DNA of 64,000 nt from Bondarzewia mesenterica (lineage: Eukaryota > Basidiomycota > Agaricomycetes > Russulales > Bondarzewiaceae): positions 25,557 to 89,556 of the forward strand of contig SGPL01000066.1 in the NCBI GenBank assembly GCA_004802705.1. Direction: 5' to 3'. Positions 49,271 through 61,600 of the stretch are shown one piece after another (position 1 is the first letter of the stretch; every line of letters begins with the position of its first letter). The translations under genes and the position numbers were made by a program. The notes beneath the pieces were generated by a model that ran no database searches, was not told the DNA's origin, and saw only the letters and a program-made list of their open reading frames with translations.

Positions 49271-49312
49271 TTGCCCATCTCCAACGGTCAGCCAAGCCTG
49301 GCCGATGGGCAA
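49271..49312. repeat. Short inverted repeat (9-bp arms)
   Basis: TTGCCCATC (49271-49279) and GATGGGCAA (49304-49312) are perfect complements around a 24-nt loop, in the ~100 bp between Helitron copy 2 and the 5' LTR. It may be the remnant end of another small element. Confidence 0.5.
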
Positions 49313-49317
49313 TGCAG

Positions 49318-49764
49318 TGTCATGAACTGTATTAGCACATTTGTTTTCTCTCTCGGTTGGACGCACACTTACCTACACTTCTAACGAGGCGGCCCGATCA
49401 GCCGCGATCCCTTTACCTACCTGATCCTTCCTATCACTCGCGCCCTTGTACTATATATAGTGATGGTCTGTGCGCCGCAGTAGGTGCTATTTATACTTCC
49501 GCAGTAGCTTCATTTACCCTTAGCTTGATATACTTGGTCTTGTGCTCTGTATTAGTGCAGACTCGTGTGTAATAGAACACAGGGTATCAGCCCCTGCTTC
49601 TGACACCATCTCAGCTCGACCTTAGCCCCAATCTAAGCGTCAGAACGAACCCTCCCAAACTGAACCGCCACTACCAGGCACCAGAACCGGCTCGACAACT
49701 ACGTCCAGCCACCAGAACTAGCATGACAACTACGTCTAGCCACCAGAGCCAGAGCATCTTGATA
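49318..49764 (+). repeat. 5' LTR of the Gypsy element
   Basis: Starts TGTCATGAACTG and ends CATCTTGATA. It matches the 3' LTR over its whole length. A TATATATAG motif near 49452 may be its TATA box; the 3' LTR has AAATATAG there. Confidence 0.85.
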
Positions 49765-49954
49765 ACTATATCAAGCTCCCACAACCGAACTCGAACCAGA
49801 ACCCAGACTAGAGACTATAGACATATCCAGTTGCGCTTGAGGGTTCTTTTTTGACCCAAGCAACAAAGAGCCCAAGGTAGCCAATCTTCGGAGAAGCACC
49901 AAGGGGCACCAGAGTGACGGCAGATAGCAGCNNCNTCNGTGTAGATATCAGCAA

Positions 49955-51451
49955 GTGTCTCAGTCTCCAGGAGATCAATTCACCATTTCATCCACAAGCC
50001 GCCTACCACCAGGGGTCGAGATCCCCTCGGGCAGAAGATACAGTGCATCGCTAAAAACATACCTCGCAAGGACACACCCAGACACACACAAAGACGAGGA
50101 GAAACCCATCTACCCCATCTACTATGACAACCAGCATCACTCCTAGATCTTTCGCAAAACAGGGGAACCGTTACCTACCGAAATACAGGGAGGAACGCCA
50201 TCATCGTCATCAGCACTCCGTGTAGAAAACAGAAGGAATATACCACCTGGACCATCCCGATCCAGTAGCCTGCCCATCTTGTCCCTACAAACAAGCATTC
50301 ACCAAGAACTGCACGACAGCCCACAAGTCGTTAACCCCGCCCCACCACCAGAACCAGGTCAAGGACCACCTGCACCCGCACCACTACCCCCTCCTGCCAA
50401 CACGAATCCACAGCCTATTCAACCACAGATCCCCAACCCATTACCACTGCACCCACCTCCACCTCCCCCGCTGATGCAAGGGATGGCAACTACACCATCA
50501 GCCAACAAGTCAGGACCAAAGGTCAAGACTCCCTCCCCGTTCAGCGGACAGAAGGAAAGCTCCAGACTCTTGATCTTAGAGTGCAAGATCTACTTTAGGG
50601 CAAAACCGAAGGAGTTTGTGGACGATGCTGGAGCCCTGGATGAACAGAGGAAGGTCCTATTCGCCTTGTCCTACCTAGAAGGAGGAACAGCTGAAACCTG
50701 GAAATGATTGCGGATAGAGAAGTACGAAGAGAAAGACAACTACAGAACCTGGAAGGAGTTTGAGGACAGCTTTGTCGCCCAATTTGCAGATGCCAATGTC
50801 GCAGCAAATGCTAGGACAAAGCTGTCTCAGATCAGACAGAGAAAATGTACAGCAGACAACTTCATCGCTGAATTTGCAAACCTGGTATCAGAATCTGAAA
50901 TAACGGAGAGCCCGGCGCTCATCGAGTACTTCATGGAGGCATTGAATCCAGCAATCGTAAAGGAGGTCTACCAGAAGAACCCAATACTGACCAAGATTGA
51001 GGATTGGTACAAGGATGCGGCCACCGCTGACAACCAATGGCGCAAATTACAGTCATTCCTCAGAAGACACCACTCCTCTCAAAAAGATAAAAGAAGCTGG
51101 GTACCTAGGGGAAGCAAGGCGCGCAACCCAGATGCTATGGATGTAGACAGAGGGAAGGAGCGGAAAGAGTGGAAAGGGAAGGCAAGGGTACAGGCCACCA
51201 ACACTCTGTCGGACAAGGACAAGAAGCAGTACATGGACGAAGGCCACTGCTTTAGGTGCAGCAAGACTGGACATCAGGCCAGGGACTGCCCAGACCGCGA
51301 CATCCACACTAAGGCGGCAAAAGAAGAGGGAGGAAGCAAGAAGATGACTGTAGAGGAGCTCAAGAAAGTCATCAGAAAGCTCTCAACGGAGGAAAAGGAA
51401 GCACTCACTGAGTCCAGCGAGGAAGACGACGAGAAACAAGAGGATTTTTGA
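49955..51451 (+). pseudogene. Gypsy gag (capsid/nucleocapsid), two internal stops
   Basis: One frame runs from the ATG at 49955 to the stop at 51449-51451, interrupted by TAG at 50144-50146 and TGA at 50705-50707. The N-terminal region is Pro-rich (PPPEPGQGPPAPAPLPPP). The retrotransposon gag domain covers SPFSGQKESSRLLILECKIY, ALSYLEGGTAETWK, WKEFEDSFVAQFAD and TADNFIAEFANLV. The CCHC knuckle is CFRCSKTGHQARDC. The C-terminus is acidic. The TGA lies inside the conserved gag core and could be a G-to-A change of a Trp codon. Confidence 0.88.
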
Positions 51452-51499
51452 CGAGTCCAAAGTTCTAGGCGTGGCTTTGGATGAAAGGCTGCTACGATA

Positions 51500-54400
51500 A
51501 TTCCATATTTGTAAAATCCACCAAAGGAGAGCAATTAGAGATTACATCTTGGATATCACAAAGCGGCATCGAAAACGTCAAAACAAAAGCAATGATAGAC
51601 AGCGGAGCAACCGGGAGATTCATTCATTGAAAAGCGGTACAGAAGTACAAGCTTAGAACAACCAAACTCAGGAATGAAATCAAGATCTGAAATGTCGATA
51701 ACACAGAAAATGTCCTGAGATGAATTAAGGAATTTGTCTACCTCCGGCTACGAATCAATAACCATGTCAAAATGATGAGGCTATATGTGTCAGATATAGG
51801 GGACGATGAGATAATCCTGGGACTCCCTTGGCTAAGGACACATAACCCAACAATCGACTNNCNAAATGAAANTCTGCACTTTCAGAACTGNNCATANTGG
51901 TGCGAAAGGAACCGGCNAAACTGGCAGTATCAACANTCNCTCCGNANAATCCTTCGCANCTGNGNGACAGATGAAAGNATCAGTGCGGCCTCAGTTTCNC
52001 AGAAACTCGCAGAGGAGGCAGGGAAGGACCAACCAAAAAANNTCGATAGAAGAANNCATCCCCANCCACTACCTTANCCACNGACGGGTCTTCGAAGAAG
52101 AAGCATCACAAAACTTTCCCCCTCCCCGCACCTGGGACCANAAGATTGANCTGAAACCNGGNGCACCCNANGGGATCACAACAAAAATCATNCCCCTATC
52201 GAGAAATGAGCANGCGGAACTCGACAAGTTCTTAGANGAGCATCTGAAGCGAGGNACCATTAGGACATCCAAGTCGCCNTATGCCTCTCCCTTCTTCTTC
52301 GTCAAGAAAAANGATGGGAAGCTNCGCCCNNTACAAGACTACNGGAAACTGAANGAACACACCATCAAGAACNGATATCCTCTCCCNCTTAGCTCNGANA
52401 TTATAGAAAGCCTNAAAGNCAAANGCATATTCACCAAAATGGATGTCCGTTGGGGCTACAACAATATNCGTATNAAANAAGGAGANCAGGAGAAAGCAGC
52501 ATTCCTCACGAACAGNGGNCTGTTTGAACCAATGGTGATGTTCTTTGGCCTGACCAACTCGCCGGCAACATTTCAGACCATGATGAANGAGCTTTTTAAA
52601 GATCTNATCATGACGGGGGAAGTAATCATCTACATGGANGACATCCTGGTAGCNACCATNCACATGNANAGGCANCGNGAGCTCGTGAANGAAATACTCA
52701 GTNGNNTAGCGGGNAANGACCTCTTCCTCAAACCGGAGAANTGCACCTTCGAGGCTGAAAAGGTCGACTACTTGGGCTTCATCATCTCCCATGACAAGAT
52801 AGAAATGGATCCGATAAAAATCGAAGGACTCTCTAATTGGCCCACACCCCGGAGAGTACGAGATGTCCGATCATTCCTAGGGTTTGGCAACTTTTACCGG
52901 CGCTTCATCAAGGGGTACGCCCGCCTCGCACAACCCATGCATGACCTTACAAAAAAGGACGTCAAGTGGCACTGGGGAGAGCCCCAACAGAAAGCGTTTA
53001 ACGCGCTAAAAGACGCGTTCACATCTACGCCAGTGTTGNTCCAGCCTGACACTACAAAACCTTTCAGGGTCGACACGGATGCTTCGCTTACTGCCACGNG
53101 GGGAATCCTACTGCAACAAGGGGAAGACGGGCAGTGGCACCCATGTGCCTACCTGTCTAAAGGGTTTTCTCCGGCAGAACGGAACTACGATGTCTACGAC
53201 AGGGAACTACTGGCAATCGTCCGAGCCTTCGAAGCATGGAGGCACTTCCTAGAAGGTTCAGAACACACTGTCGAAATCCACTCGGACCACAAAAATCTGA
53301 CATTCTACAAGGACGCTCGCAAACTAAACCGCCGACAGGCGCGATGGGCACTCTTTCTGACCCGCTTCGACTTCAAAATCCATCACGTCAAAGGGATAAA
53401 ATGTGTCCCGGACAGCCTATCTAGGCGGCCGGACTTTGATGATGGAAGAGCGGACAACGAGGAACGCATCCTCCTAGACCGTGCGCTATTCGTAAAAGCA
53501 CTCACGTCGGGCGAAGATTCTGTCGAAACCTCCCTAAAAGGGCGGATCAAAGGCTCGAAGGACATGGATGATGAAATCGTTCTAGCCCTAGAACTCATAA
53601 AGTCGGCTGGACCTAGGACAATGTCGAAAGGGATGGAAGAATGGAACACAGAGGACGGCCTGATCCTATTCAGGGGGCGCATCTATGTCCCAAAGGACCA
53701 AGGCCTCCGTCGAGAGATTGTCCGGCAGCACCACGATCCACCCGCTGCGGGCCACCCAGGAGAATGGAAGACAGTGGAGAGGGTTCAGAGGGACTTTTGG
53801 TGGCTAGGCATGACGACATTCATCAAAGAATATGTCAAAGGATGTGCAGTTTGCCAAGCATCGAAGAATCAACCCAACCGAGCGAAGGTACCGATAATCC
53901 CCATACTGGCCGACGTCCACGCACTCCCATTTCAGGTGGTCTCAACCGACTTTATCACAGACCTGCCGCTGTCAAAAGGCTTTGATTCGATATCAGTCTT
54001 CGTAGACCATGACGTATCAAAGGGTGTGGTGTTTGCCCCGTGCCATAAAAACATCACGGCAGTACAAACAGCGGACCTCTATAAGGACCAGGTATGGAGA
54101 CACTATGGTCTGCCAAGCAAGATTATCTCGGACAGGGGACCACAATATGCTGCGAAAGTCACAAGGGAACTCTGCAAGAAGCTAGGAATAAAACAAGCAA
54201 TGTCCACAGCCTATCATCCCCAGACCGACGGACAGACCGAGCGAACCAACCAGTCCCTAGAACAGTTCCTACGGATCTTCTGCAACTTTCAAGGAGATGA
54301 CTGGGCAGACCTACTACCGGCTGCAGAGTTTGCCCACAACTCCACCATTCATTCGTCAACCAAGAAGGCACCATTCGACTTGATCATGGGATACATCCCG

Positions 54401-55160
54401 CGGTCGCTGCCCGAGATATTGGAAGACTCCACCCTTCCCGCAATCTCTCAAAGGCTGAAACGCCTAGAAGACATTCGGAAGGACACGATCGCTTCCCATC
54501 AACTAGCAGCCCAGGTAATGGCACGAAAGGGACCAAAAACAGGCAGGAAGTACAAAAAAAGGAGACAAAGTGTGGCTAGAAGCAAAGAACCTTGCTACCA
54601 CACACCTCTCGGCAAAACTCGCGCCTCGGAGATATGGCCCATTTGCAGTCCTCGATACCCCGTCCCCCGTAAACGTCCGGCTGAAACTACCAAATAGGTG
54701 GAACATCCACCCGGTATTTCACATATCCCTGATCACGCCATACATAGAGACAACTGCGCATGGCCCGAACTTCGAAAGACCCAACCCTCCTGACCTCATT
54801 GACAATGAAGAAGCATATGAGGTCGAATCACTATTGGATTCCCACATGTTCTATGGAAACCTCCAGTACCTCGTCCGATGGAAGGGTTACTCACCCGCGG
54901 ATGATAAATGGATGTTCCGAGAAGACCTTGAAGAAGACATGGCAAGACACCTTCGAAGAATTCCACTGAAGCCACCCACACGCAATAAGCCCCACATCAC
55001 CTCTGGCATTATCATCCAATCATCGAGGANGANNAAGACTATAAAGAGGNGGGCAAATTCCCTCCCTTTCNACAGGTTCNGCAGTTCCATGATAAANTTT
55101 CTCCTNCACCTTGCAATTCTCCAGNTAGCATTANCAATATCGACCCTAGCCCTCCTAANA
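51500..55160 (+). pseudogene. Gypsy pol: protease, RT, RNase H, integrase, chromodomain
   Basis: The protease motif DSGATG is near 51598-51615, in a frame with several stops. It is followed by IILGLPWLRTHNP. The RT runs from about 52100 (PLSRNE, SPFFFVKK, FTKMDVRWGYNN, FGLTNSPATFQ, YM-x-DILV). RNase H has DTDASLTA, DRELLAIV and EIHSDHKNL. The integrase HHCC zinc finger is HHDPPAAGHPG...CAVCQASK. Its DDE core has STDFITDLP, SDRGPQYAA and AYHPQTDGQTERTNQ. A +1 frameshift in a run of seven A (54555-54561) separates the integrase core from the C-terminal part, where the chromodomain YEVESLLDS...YLVRWKGYSPADDKW lies near 54815-54930. Ns are dense in 51.8-52.8 kb. Confidence 0.92.
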
Positions 55161-56677
55161 TGNCNTCTATCCTCAGCGCCCTCACCCCCACCTCCTCCCC
55201 CATCTCNTCTCCCACCATCAGCCCNNGGGCAACACCCTNGCCCATACAGAATGAAACNCCNGAAGAACAAGAATACCTNGACGAGGNGACCCTCNCAGAN
55301 CTGAGGATGNANGGTGACATAGAATACGCACTGCCCCTCTCTCCCATAANCNANAANGACGATGACATTCGNGATGAGTTACAACAGNGAGCCGCGCAGG
55401 ANGAGGCCCTCAAAGAAGCAGCAATGGAAGCCCTCGAAATCTTCGAGGCAATAACAGAAGAAGGCCANAGGCAGGCTGAGCAGGAAGCAGCAGNAGAGGC
55501 NGACNNGGATGAAGCAGCCNGGCAGGTGATCTTGGAAGGACTAGCAGAGGCNCATTGGGAGGCAGGTCACCAGGAGGTGGCAAGGAGAGCCCTTGCGGCC
55601 CTAGNNGCTGCAGAAGAAGCAAGGAGGTCCNCACTAGCTCTACAGGAAGAGCTAGCCATGGGACAGGTAAATATGAGGGAGGCCCTCGCCAGTGTAGAAA
55701 GGCTCCAGTTCCTCACAGGGGCAACAACGNCCNNCTCCCCCTCTCCCNGCATCTCATTNCTCACNGGCACCCCCCNCCATGAAGACGCATCCACCAATAN
55801 CGTCCCCCATACCNCAAAGCNCCACCTCCNCCACCACCTANACGTGCCTACCCCNTCTCNCGATGCCNTCCCCNGACCANACCCATGACACACTCTCTTT
55901 CATCGAAAGACTCGACCTACCCATGGTCATCACAAAAACAGAACTGACGCCTGAGGGAGTCATCCACTATGGCCACTCCGCCACGGCTCTTCCAGTACAC
56001 CCCCCTCCCCTTCTCACTGACAATACTATTATGGCTGAGAAGGACTTCCACGATGCCATCATGTCCTTGGAGCAATACGCATGAATTGAAGGGGCTCTGC
56101 ATTGGATAGGCGAACCAGGGCTGACTGCGGACATCCGCCAATACCGCGTGCTGACCCTCGAGATCGAGGAAGACTGCCATGCTATTGAACTGCATGAACA
56201 ACACTGGTCCCGCCTGACTATTGACAGATGGGACATCTCTGCGTGACTTTGGGCTGTGGACGCAAATGCCAGGATAGAACCCCTGGTCGCTAACTCCCCC
56301 CTTGTAGGCATGGTCCCCCTCGCCTCCTGGAGCAGGCCAGATGGGCAGACGCAGAAGAAGCGGCGCAGATTAGAGGCGGGGGACATCGGAGGTATGCTAA
56401 ACCTCAAATCACGAAGGTACCCGATGGTCGGATACAGATGGCAAAGAGGGGAGCGGAGAAGCCTCGCGGCGGACCAGTCAGAAGGTGCTACCTCTGCAAC
56501 TCAGTCAATCACTTCGCTAGGGCCTGCCCAAAGCGTCTCCTCGACAAGAACAAAGCACCTATCGACCCCTCTCACAGCCCGAGGGACCACTATGATGACC
56601 GAGGAGGAACAGACGGCCCCGCCTACGATCAGGACTGGTCAGTAGATCCCGATGACTATGGACATAGAAATGATTAG
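55161..56677 (+). pseudogene. Additional 3' ORF of the Gypsy element: coiled coil plus second CCHC knuckle
   Basis: Between the chromodomain and the 3' LTR lies a coding-like region. It has a Pro/Ser-rich start, an Ala/Glu-rich helical segment (AAMEALEIFEAITEEG, VARRALAAL) that could form a coiled coil, then THDTLSFIERLDLPMVITKT, ALHWIGEPGLTADIRQYRVL and a final CCHC knuckle, CYLCNSVNHFARAC, near 56490-56531. The frame is broken by TGA at 56082-56084 and 56244-56246 and a frame change before the knuckle. Its function is unknown; a nucleic-acid binding accessory protein is a reasonable guess. Confidence 0.7.
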
Positions 56678-56718
56678 AGGTCCTGTTGAGGGCAACAGGA
56701 GGATAGCGGGGGGGCAGT

Positions 56719-57159
56719 TGTTATGAACCGCATTAGCACATTTGTTTTCTCTCTCGATTGGACGCACACTTACCTACACTTCTAACGAGGTGGCCCGATC
56801 AGCCGCGATCCCTACCTGATCCTTCCTATCACTCGCGCCCTTGTACTAAATATAGCGATGGTCCGTGCACCGCAGTAGGCGCTATTTATACTTCCGCAGT
56901 AGCTTTGTTCACCTCTAGCTTGATATACTTGGTCTTGTGCTCTGTATTAGCGCAGACTCGTGTGTAATAGAACACAGGGTATCAGCCCCTGCTTCTGACA
57001 CCATCTCAGCTCGACCTTAGCCCCAATCTAAGCATCAGAACGAACCCTCCCAAACTGAACCGCCACTACCAGGCACCAGAACCAGCTCGACAACTACGTC
57101 CAGCCACCAGAACCGGCACGATGACTACGTCTAGCCACCAGAGCCAGGGCATCTTGACA
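56719..57159 (+). repeat. 3' LTR of the Gypsy element
   Basis: Starts TGTTATGAACCG and ends CATCTTGACA, giving TGT...ACA termini. The next bases (GTCAA) do not match the five bases before the 5' LTR (TGCAG), so no target-site duplication is visible. Confidence 0.85.
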
Positions 57160-57749
57160 GTCAAAGTGCTGAGAAGCCTATGGAGTGGATGCTGAGGCAA
57201 ATGGAGCAATTTGCCAAGTACTTAGAGCAGGACTTGCAAGACAAGCTATCTGGTCGGTGAGTGTGAGGGTCAGTCTCACTGAGGATGGCAACATCATCCT
57301 TGTCAGTCCAACAGCTATTTGAGTGTGATNACATCACTGATGTTATCATCGCTGCATACACCTTGCCGAGTGAGTTAGATTGATATTGTTAGAAATATCA
57401 AGGCTGACATTTCCCAGTCATGGTGAATTGGGATTTTCAGCNGTATNCCAGCTGCATTCACCCTGGAAAATGNGATCTGGGTAAGGGCACCGAGGTGATG
57501 TTGGAAACAAGGTACCCNCTATTGAATAAGGACCCTTCACTGCTTTATGAATTGCCAACNATGATTGTGGACTGACACAGCATCATCGGCTTATGGTATT
57601 TGCTAGGAATTCTCACTTTNAAAAGACAAGTGAGTTGTCACTGATAGGAATCATCACTGATACTGAATGTATTGAAGGGAATCATTTGGGAGGCAATGGC
57701 GAAGCTTTTACTGATGTGCTGGCNAAAGGCTGGATGTAACTAGAGGTGC

Positions 57750-58493
57750 AATTCCAACCTCTTCAACATCACCGAGGCATACACTGGGATGGCTCCCGGC
57801 ACGGTGGAAATGTTGCCAGGGTGGTTTGAANAAGCCCATGATGTGAGTATTTAGTTAACACTATTGGTGAGTTTGCTAAAGAAAAGATGGCAGTCACCAG
57901 ATCACCTCTTAAAGCTTTTGGTGAGCTTGACTGAGAAGTACTCTAAGCTANGATGTCAGCAATGGGTCACTGATTTCNTCAAATCGTCCATCCTCCTTAG
58001 TGCCATCTTGAGCCTCATTAATCNCGATCAGTATCGGTGTGGACTCCAATCGATCTACAAGCTCAGCGAGATCAGCTTGCTTGCTGAGGTCGCTCACCAG
58101 TGGCCTTCTGTCTTCACCGGCGTCTTAGTAATNGCACAAAGAATGACTCCCCCTCACCATGATGGCCAAGTCAGGCATGAATNGTACGATCTGCTCGCCA
58201 CCATNGGGCCATATTGACATGCTGTTATGGAGCTCCCCAGCGTCAGTCTCCATTTCAAATATAACTTTGGAACAGTGGTAGNATTCTGTGGAAGAGTTTT
58301 TGCACATTCAGTCTTAGAGGTGGATGGTGAGAGGGTTTGTATTGCATTCTTTATGCGAGATAACATTTATGAGCAGCTNNAAATCAAGGCAGCAGGATGG
58401 ATGGAAATGGCCAAATTTAATAGTCTTATCACCACCGGTGGTTTGCCGATGCNGACACTGATACCAACGCCGACCAATGCTAGTTACTTGTAG
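57750..58493 (+). pseudogene. TET/JBP-like 2OG-Fe(II) dioxygenase, degraded
   Basis: Plus-strand fragments match the fungal TET/JBP oxygenases that accompany KDZ transposons. Motifs: MAPGTVEMLPGWF near 57790, then QQWVTDF, SILLSAILSLIN, then the core PPHHDGQVRHE-x-YDLLAT with the iron-binding His-x-Asp, a GPY segment, MELPSVSLHFKYNFGTVV, then FCGRVFAHSVLEVDGERVCI with the distal His and FFMRDNIYEQ. TET/JBP enzymes oxidise 5-methylcytosine or thymine in DNA. The reading frame of the core (58095-58493) is interrupted by Ns and a stop at 58215-58217 within the GPY segment, and the upstream part (57160-57750) by more stops. The iron ligands are readable, but this copy looks inactive. Confidence 0.7.
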
Positions 58494-58604
58494 ATTATTA
58501 CTGAAATTGCCTTGCATTTACTAGCATATCATTTGTCAACAAAATTATCTAATGATGCATATAACATTCTGTAATTCATTGTCTTCCTTTCAATCTACTA
58601 TNCT

Positions 58605-61600
58605 ATGGGGTCTGACAGGAGAAAATGCATTCAGCCCACCATTCAATTCATCATGTATCGGGAGAAGCANACAAGTCGAGGCATCAGGACTGTAAGGATC
58701 CCAGTCAATGAAGACACGNGGCCTTCTTCACCGATAAAGACTCCATCGACCCCTGACCCTCTCCCTGACTATAACTTTGATAATGACATAGATGTNATGT
58801 CAGAAGTCATCCCAATCTATAGGAAAAGCAAGGGAAAGGTATGTCATCAGGCCACAAACTATTGGCAAGAAATGGACTGACTGAGTTATAGAATCAAAAT
58901 GACTACATGCAAGACTAGATCCCAAGAATTGGGGAATACCTAAACCACTTGCTGTCCATGAAACNCCCCTAAGAGGACTAGCAGTGTGGCCTTTGTCACA
59001 TGGTCAAAGGGACCTGGTGGTGCCTCAACTGCTTTGGCCGGCCAATCTTATGCACCAGATGTTGTAGAGAGAGCCATGGCCAAATGCCATTCCACTGAGT
59101 GGAGTAGTAGATAGGATCCTATTTTTCACTAGCACGGCTTTGGCAANCAGGTGTCAGACTCCACCTCNGCCATGNCAGAGACCCCTGTCCCTCCTATGAG
59201 ACTCAACCAATGGTGCGAGATGAGTGGCCAGAAGTTGTTACCGGCATAGACGATGAATGGGAAACTGATAAAGATGAGGTTTTTCCCTACACTGGATGAT
59301 GGTCAACATCGAGCTCTAAAGATGGACAGCTATAGCTCATCGATCATTACTGTGATAGACTGTTCTGGTGTTCATCAAATCAGGGTTNACTAATNTTNGT
59401 GTCCTGGCCTGCTGATGGCCGACATTCAGCTACTAAACATGGGACTGTACCTGGCGAGCTTCAAGGATCCCTGAATGGTGTTCNCCTTTCAAGTTCTNGA
59501 TGACTTCCTGGTGAACAACCTAGAGTGTAAGACCATCANGATGAGCTTCTGCAGCAAGCTTCACTGAGTGACCAACAGTGCATTNCTTCACACTGTTGTG
59601 GTGGGTTTTCAGTGACTGGAAGATGTTATGATATGCTACTGACCATTGATCATCATCCAGGACCAGTACCAAGAACTGCTGAGAGTATCTTGGCAATAGC
59701 AACATTTAAAGTTTATAAAGTGGCATGGGTTCGGTCACCAGCCAGTGACCACACCAGGTCCAGGGGAATTAGCTCTGTTCTGTCTGGCATGTCCTCAACT
59801 AGGATTCAATCTCACCGAGAGTTAGAAAACTGATCCAAATCAGTAAGCATGCTCCCTTCAAGTAGCTGATACCCAACCTCATCAGGTTCACCATCAGCAA
59901 CAGGTGGAAATATATGANAAGCTTTGTGATAGATGNAAACTTTTCAGNGGAGCATCTGAAGATGAAAAATCCATGGGATGATGTAGTGCTCACTGATGGA
60001 GCACAGTACATGGTCAATGACACCCTTTACAAGCAACACCTAGAGGAGGCAAAAGAGGCTAAAGAGGTGAATGCATGCACTGATCGGCAATATCGCTGAG
60101 GTCTGATGGCTNAACAGAGATCAACTTGCAGCAATCATCGGGTGGTCAATCAATCCAATGCCGACTGATATAACTTGGAGGCCACCGACATTGGTGTCAC
60201 AGCCTGTGCTAAGCATGGCTGCTTTTGTCCCTATGTGATGGTCGACTTTNAAAAGGGCAAAAAAGTGAGGGGTCAGATACCAGTCTCGGTGAGATGCTAA
60301 CTGAGATTGTAGGCAAATGAACATGGATTATTCCCTTAGTGGGGCCCTCAAAACTCTTAGCAACATTCTCCAAACCCTCATTATGTATGACATCATGTGT
60401 CAATATGGGGTCTACCTTCACTGACAGTTCACTGAGAGCCAGTACCTGATGATGCCAGAAGACTTGGAGATTGTGAAGGGCATCAGCATGTGGCACATCN
60501 ATGGCCATTAAGACTAATGTTTCTGTCGGTTCTATCCAGGATTCATCAAAGGGGCAGCACAAGTGGATGGGGAGGTCATAGAAACCCTTTGGGCACCTCT
60601 GAACTAGATCTCAGGCAGCACTCGAACTATGGCCACCTCTCATCGGTGAGAGATACTAGATGCCCATATGTCAGATTTCAATTGGAAGAAATGGATCCAA
60701 ATCAGTGAGTTTTTCCCTTTACATCATACATTATGACTTGAATGTATTGATTTATTTTGCAGTCNNATCAATTTGCAAGAAGTATGTAAAGGTGAAGGCC
60801 ATGTTTGCTGATAGCAAAGAAGCATTTGCTGAGCTGACCTCAGCGACNGATGNNAGACTCCTCACTGAATGGACTCAGCAGGAGGGTGTGGCCACCACTG
60901 GCTGTCAAACACATCCANAATGGCTTGACATATATGATATCAGCAAGACAAAAAGTGAGTTGGCTATCACTCTTTGCCTTTCACCATTAAACTTGAGACA
61001 ATGCTGGGCAAGGCGGCCTACCAGTTGCAACTGACTGAGGCAGAAAAGAAAAATGCCTTAGGAATTCTTCATGAAATGGTGGCCTGGCTCGTGACCGGCA
61101 TCAAGATTTAAGAGGCTCAGTATGTTCATAGTGTTTCTCATCCCAGTCCCATCTCATAAGTCAACAGGCTATCCCTGATCACCCGAGTCTGTCGATTGTC
61201 TCACTGATANACTGCCAAAGCTTTATTAGAGATTAAAGNTGCTCACCAATGACTTTCTGGCAGGATTGCAACATTCAATCAGGAAGCGATATGTTATGTC
61301 GGAGAAATTGAACAGGCCGAGGAATAGAAAGACATTTCTGGCAATGAAATNCAGGATCTCATGTCCAATGANGAGGATGACACTGACAGTGCACCTGGTC
61401 CTGCCAACAATGTCGGTGAGAACNCTGATGAAGAAGATGTGGCTAAAAGTNTAGTTGCTGAGAAAATATGTCTATCACTTCCATTGACCTTCAGTGAAGA
61501 CAAGTGTATGGAACTTAGACTGCAGGCTTTGGCAAAGCAGGAACTGAAACTCCNAAAGGGTCAGGTNAATAACGCTCTCCATCACATCTACATCCACCTC

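Larger units (their letters stand above)
49318..57159 (+). mobile_element. Ty3/Gypsy LTR retrotransposon (chromovirus) with an extra 3' ORF
   Basis: A 7.8 kb element with LTRs at 49318-49764 and 56719-57159. Order: gag with a zinc knuckle, protease, reverse transcriptase, RNase H, integrase, chromodomain, then an additional ORF with a second zinc knuckle. A purine-rich tract (GGAGGATAGCGGGGGGG, 56699-56715) lies just before the 3' LTR. The LTRs differ by scattered substitutions and a small indel, so the insertion is not recent. All ORFs carry stops or a frameshift. Confidence 0.92.
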
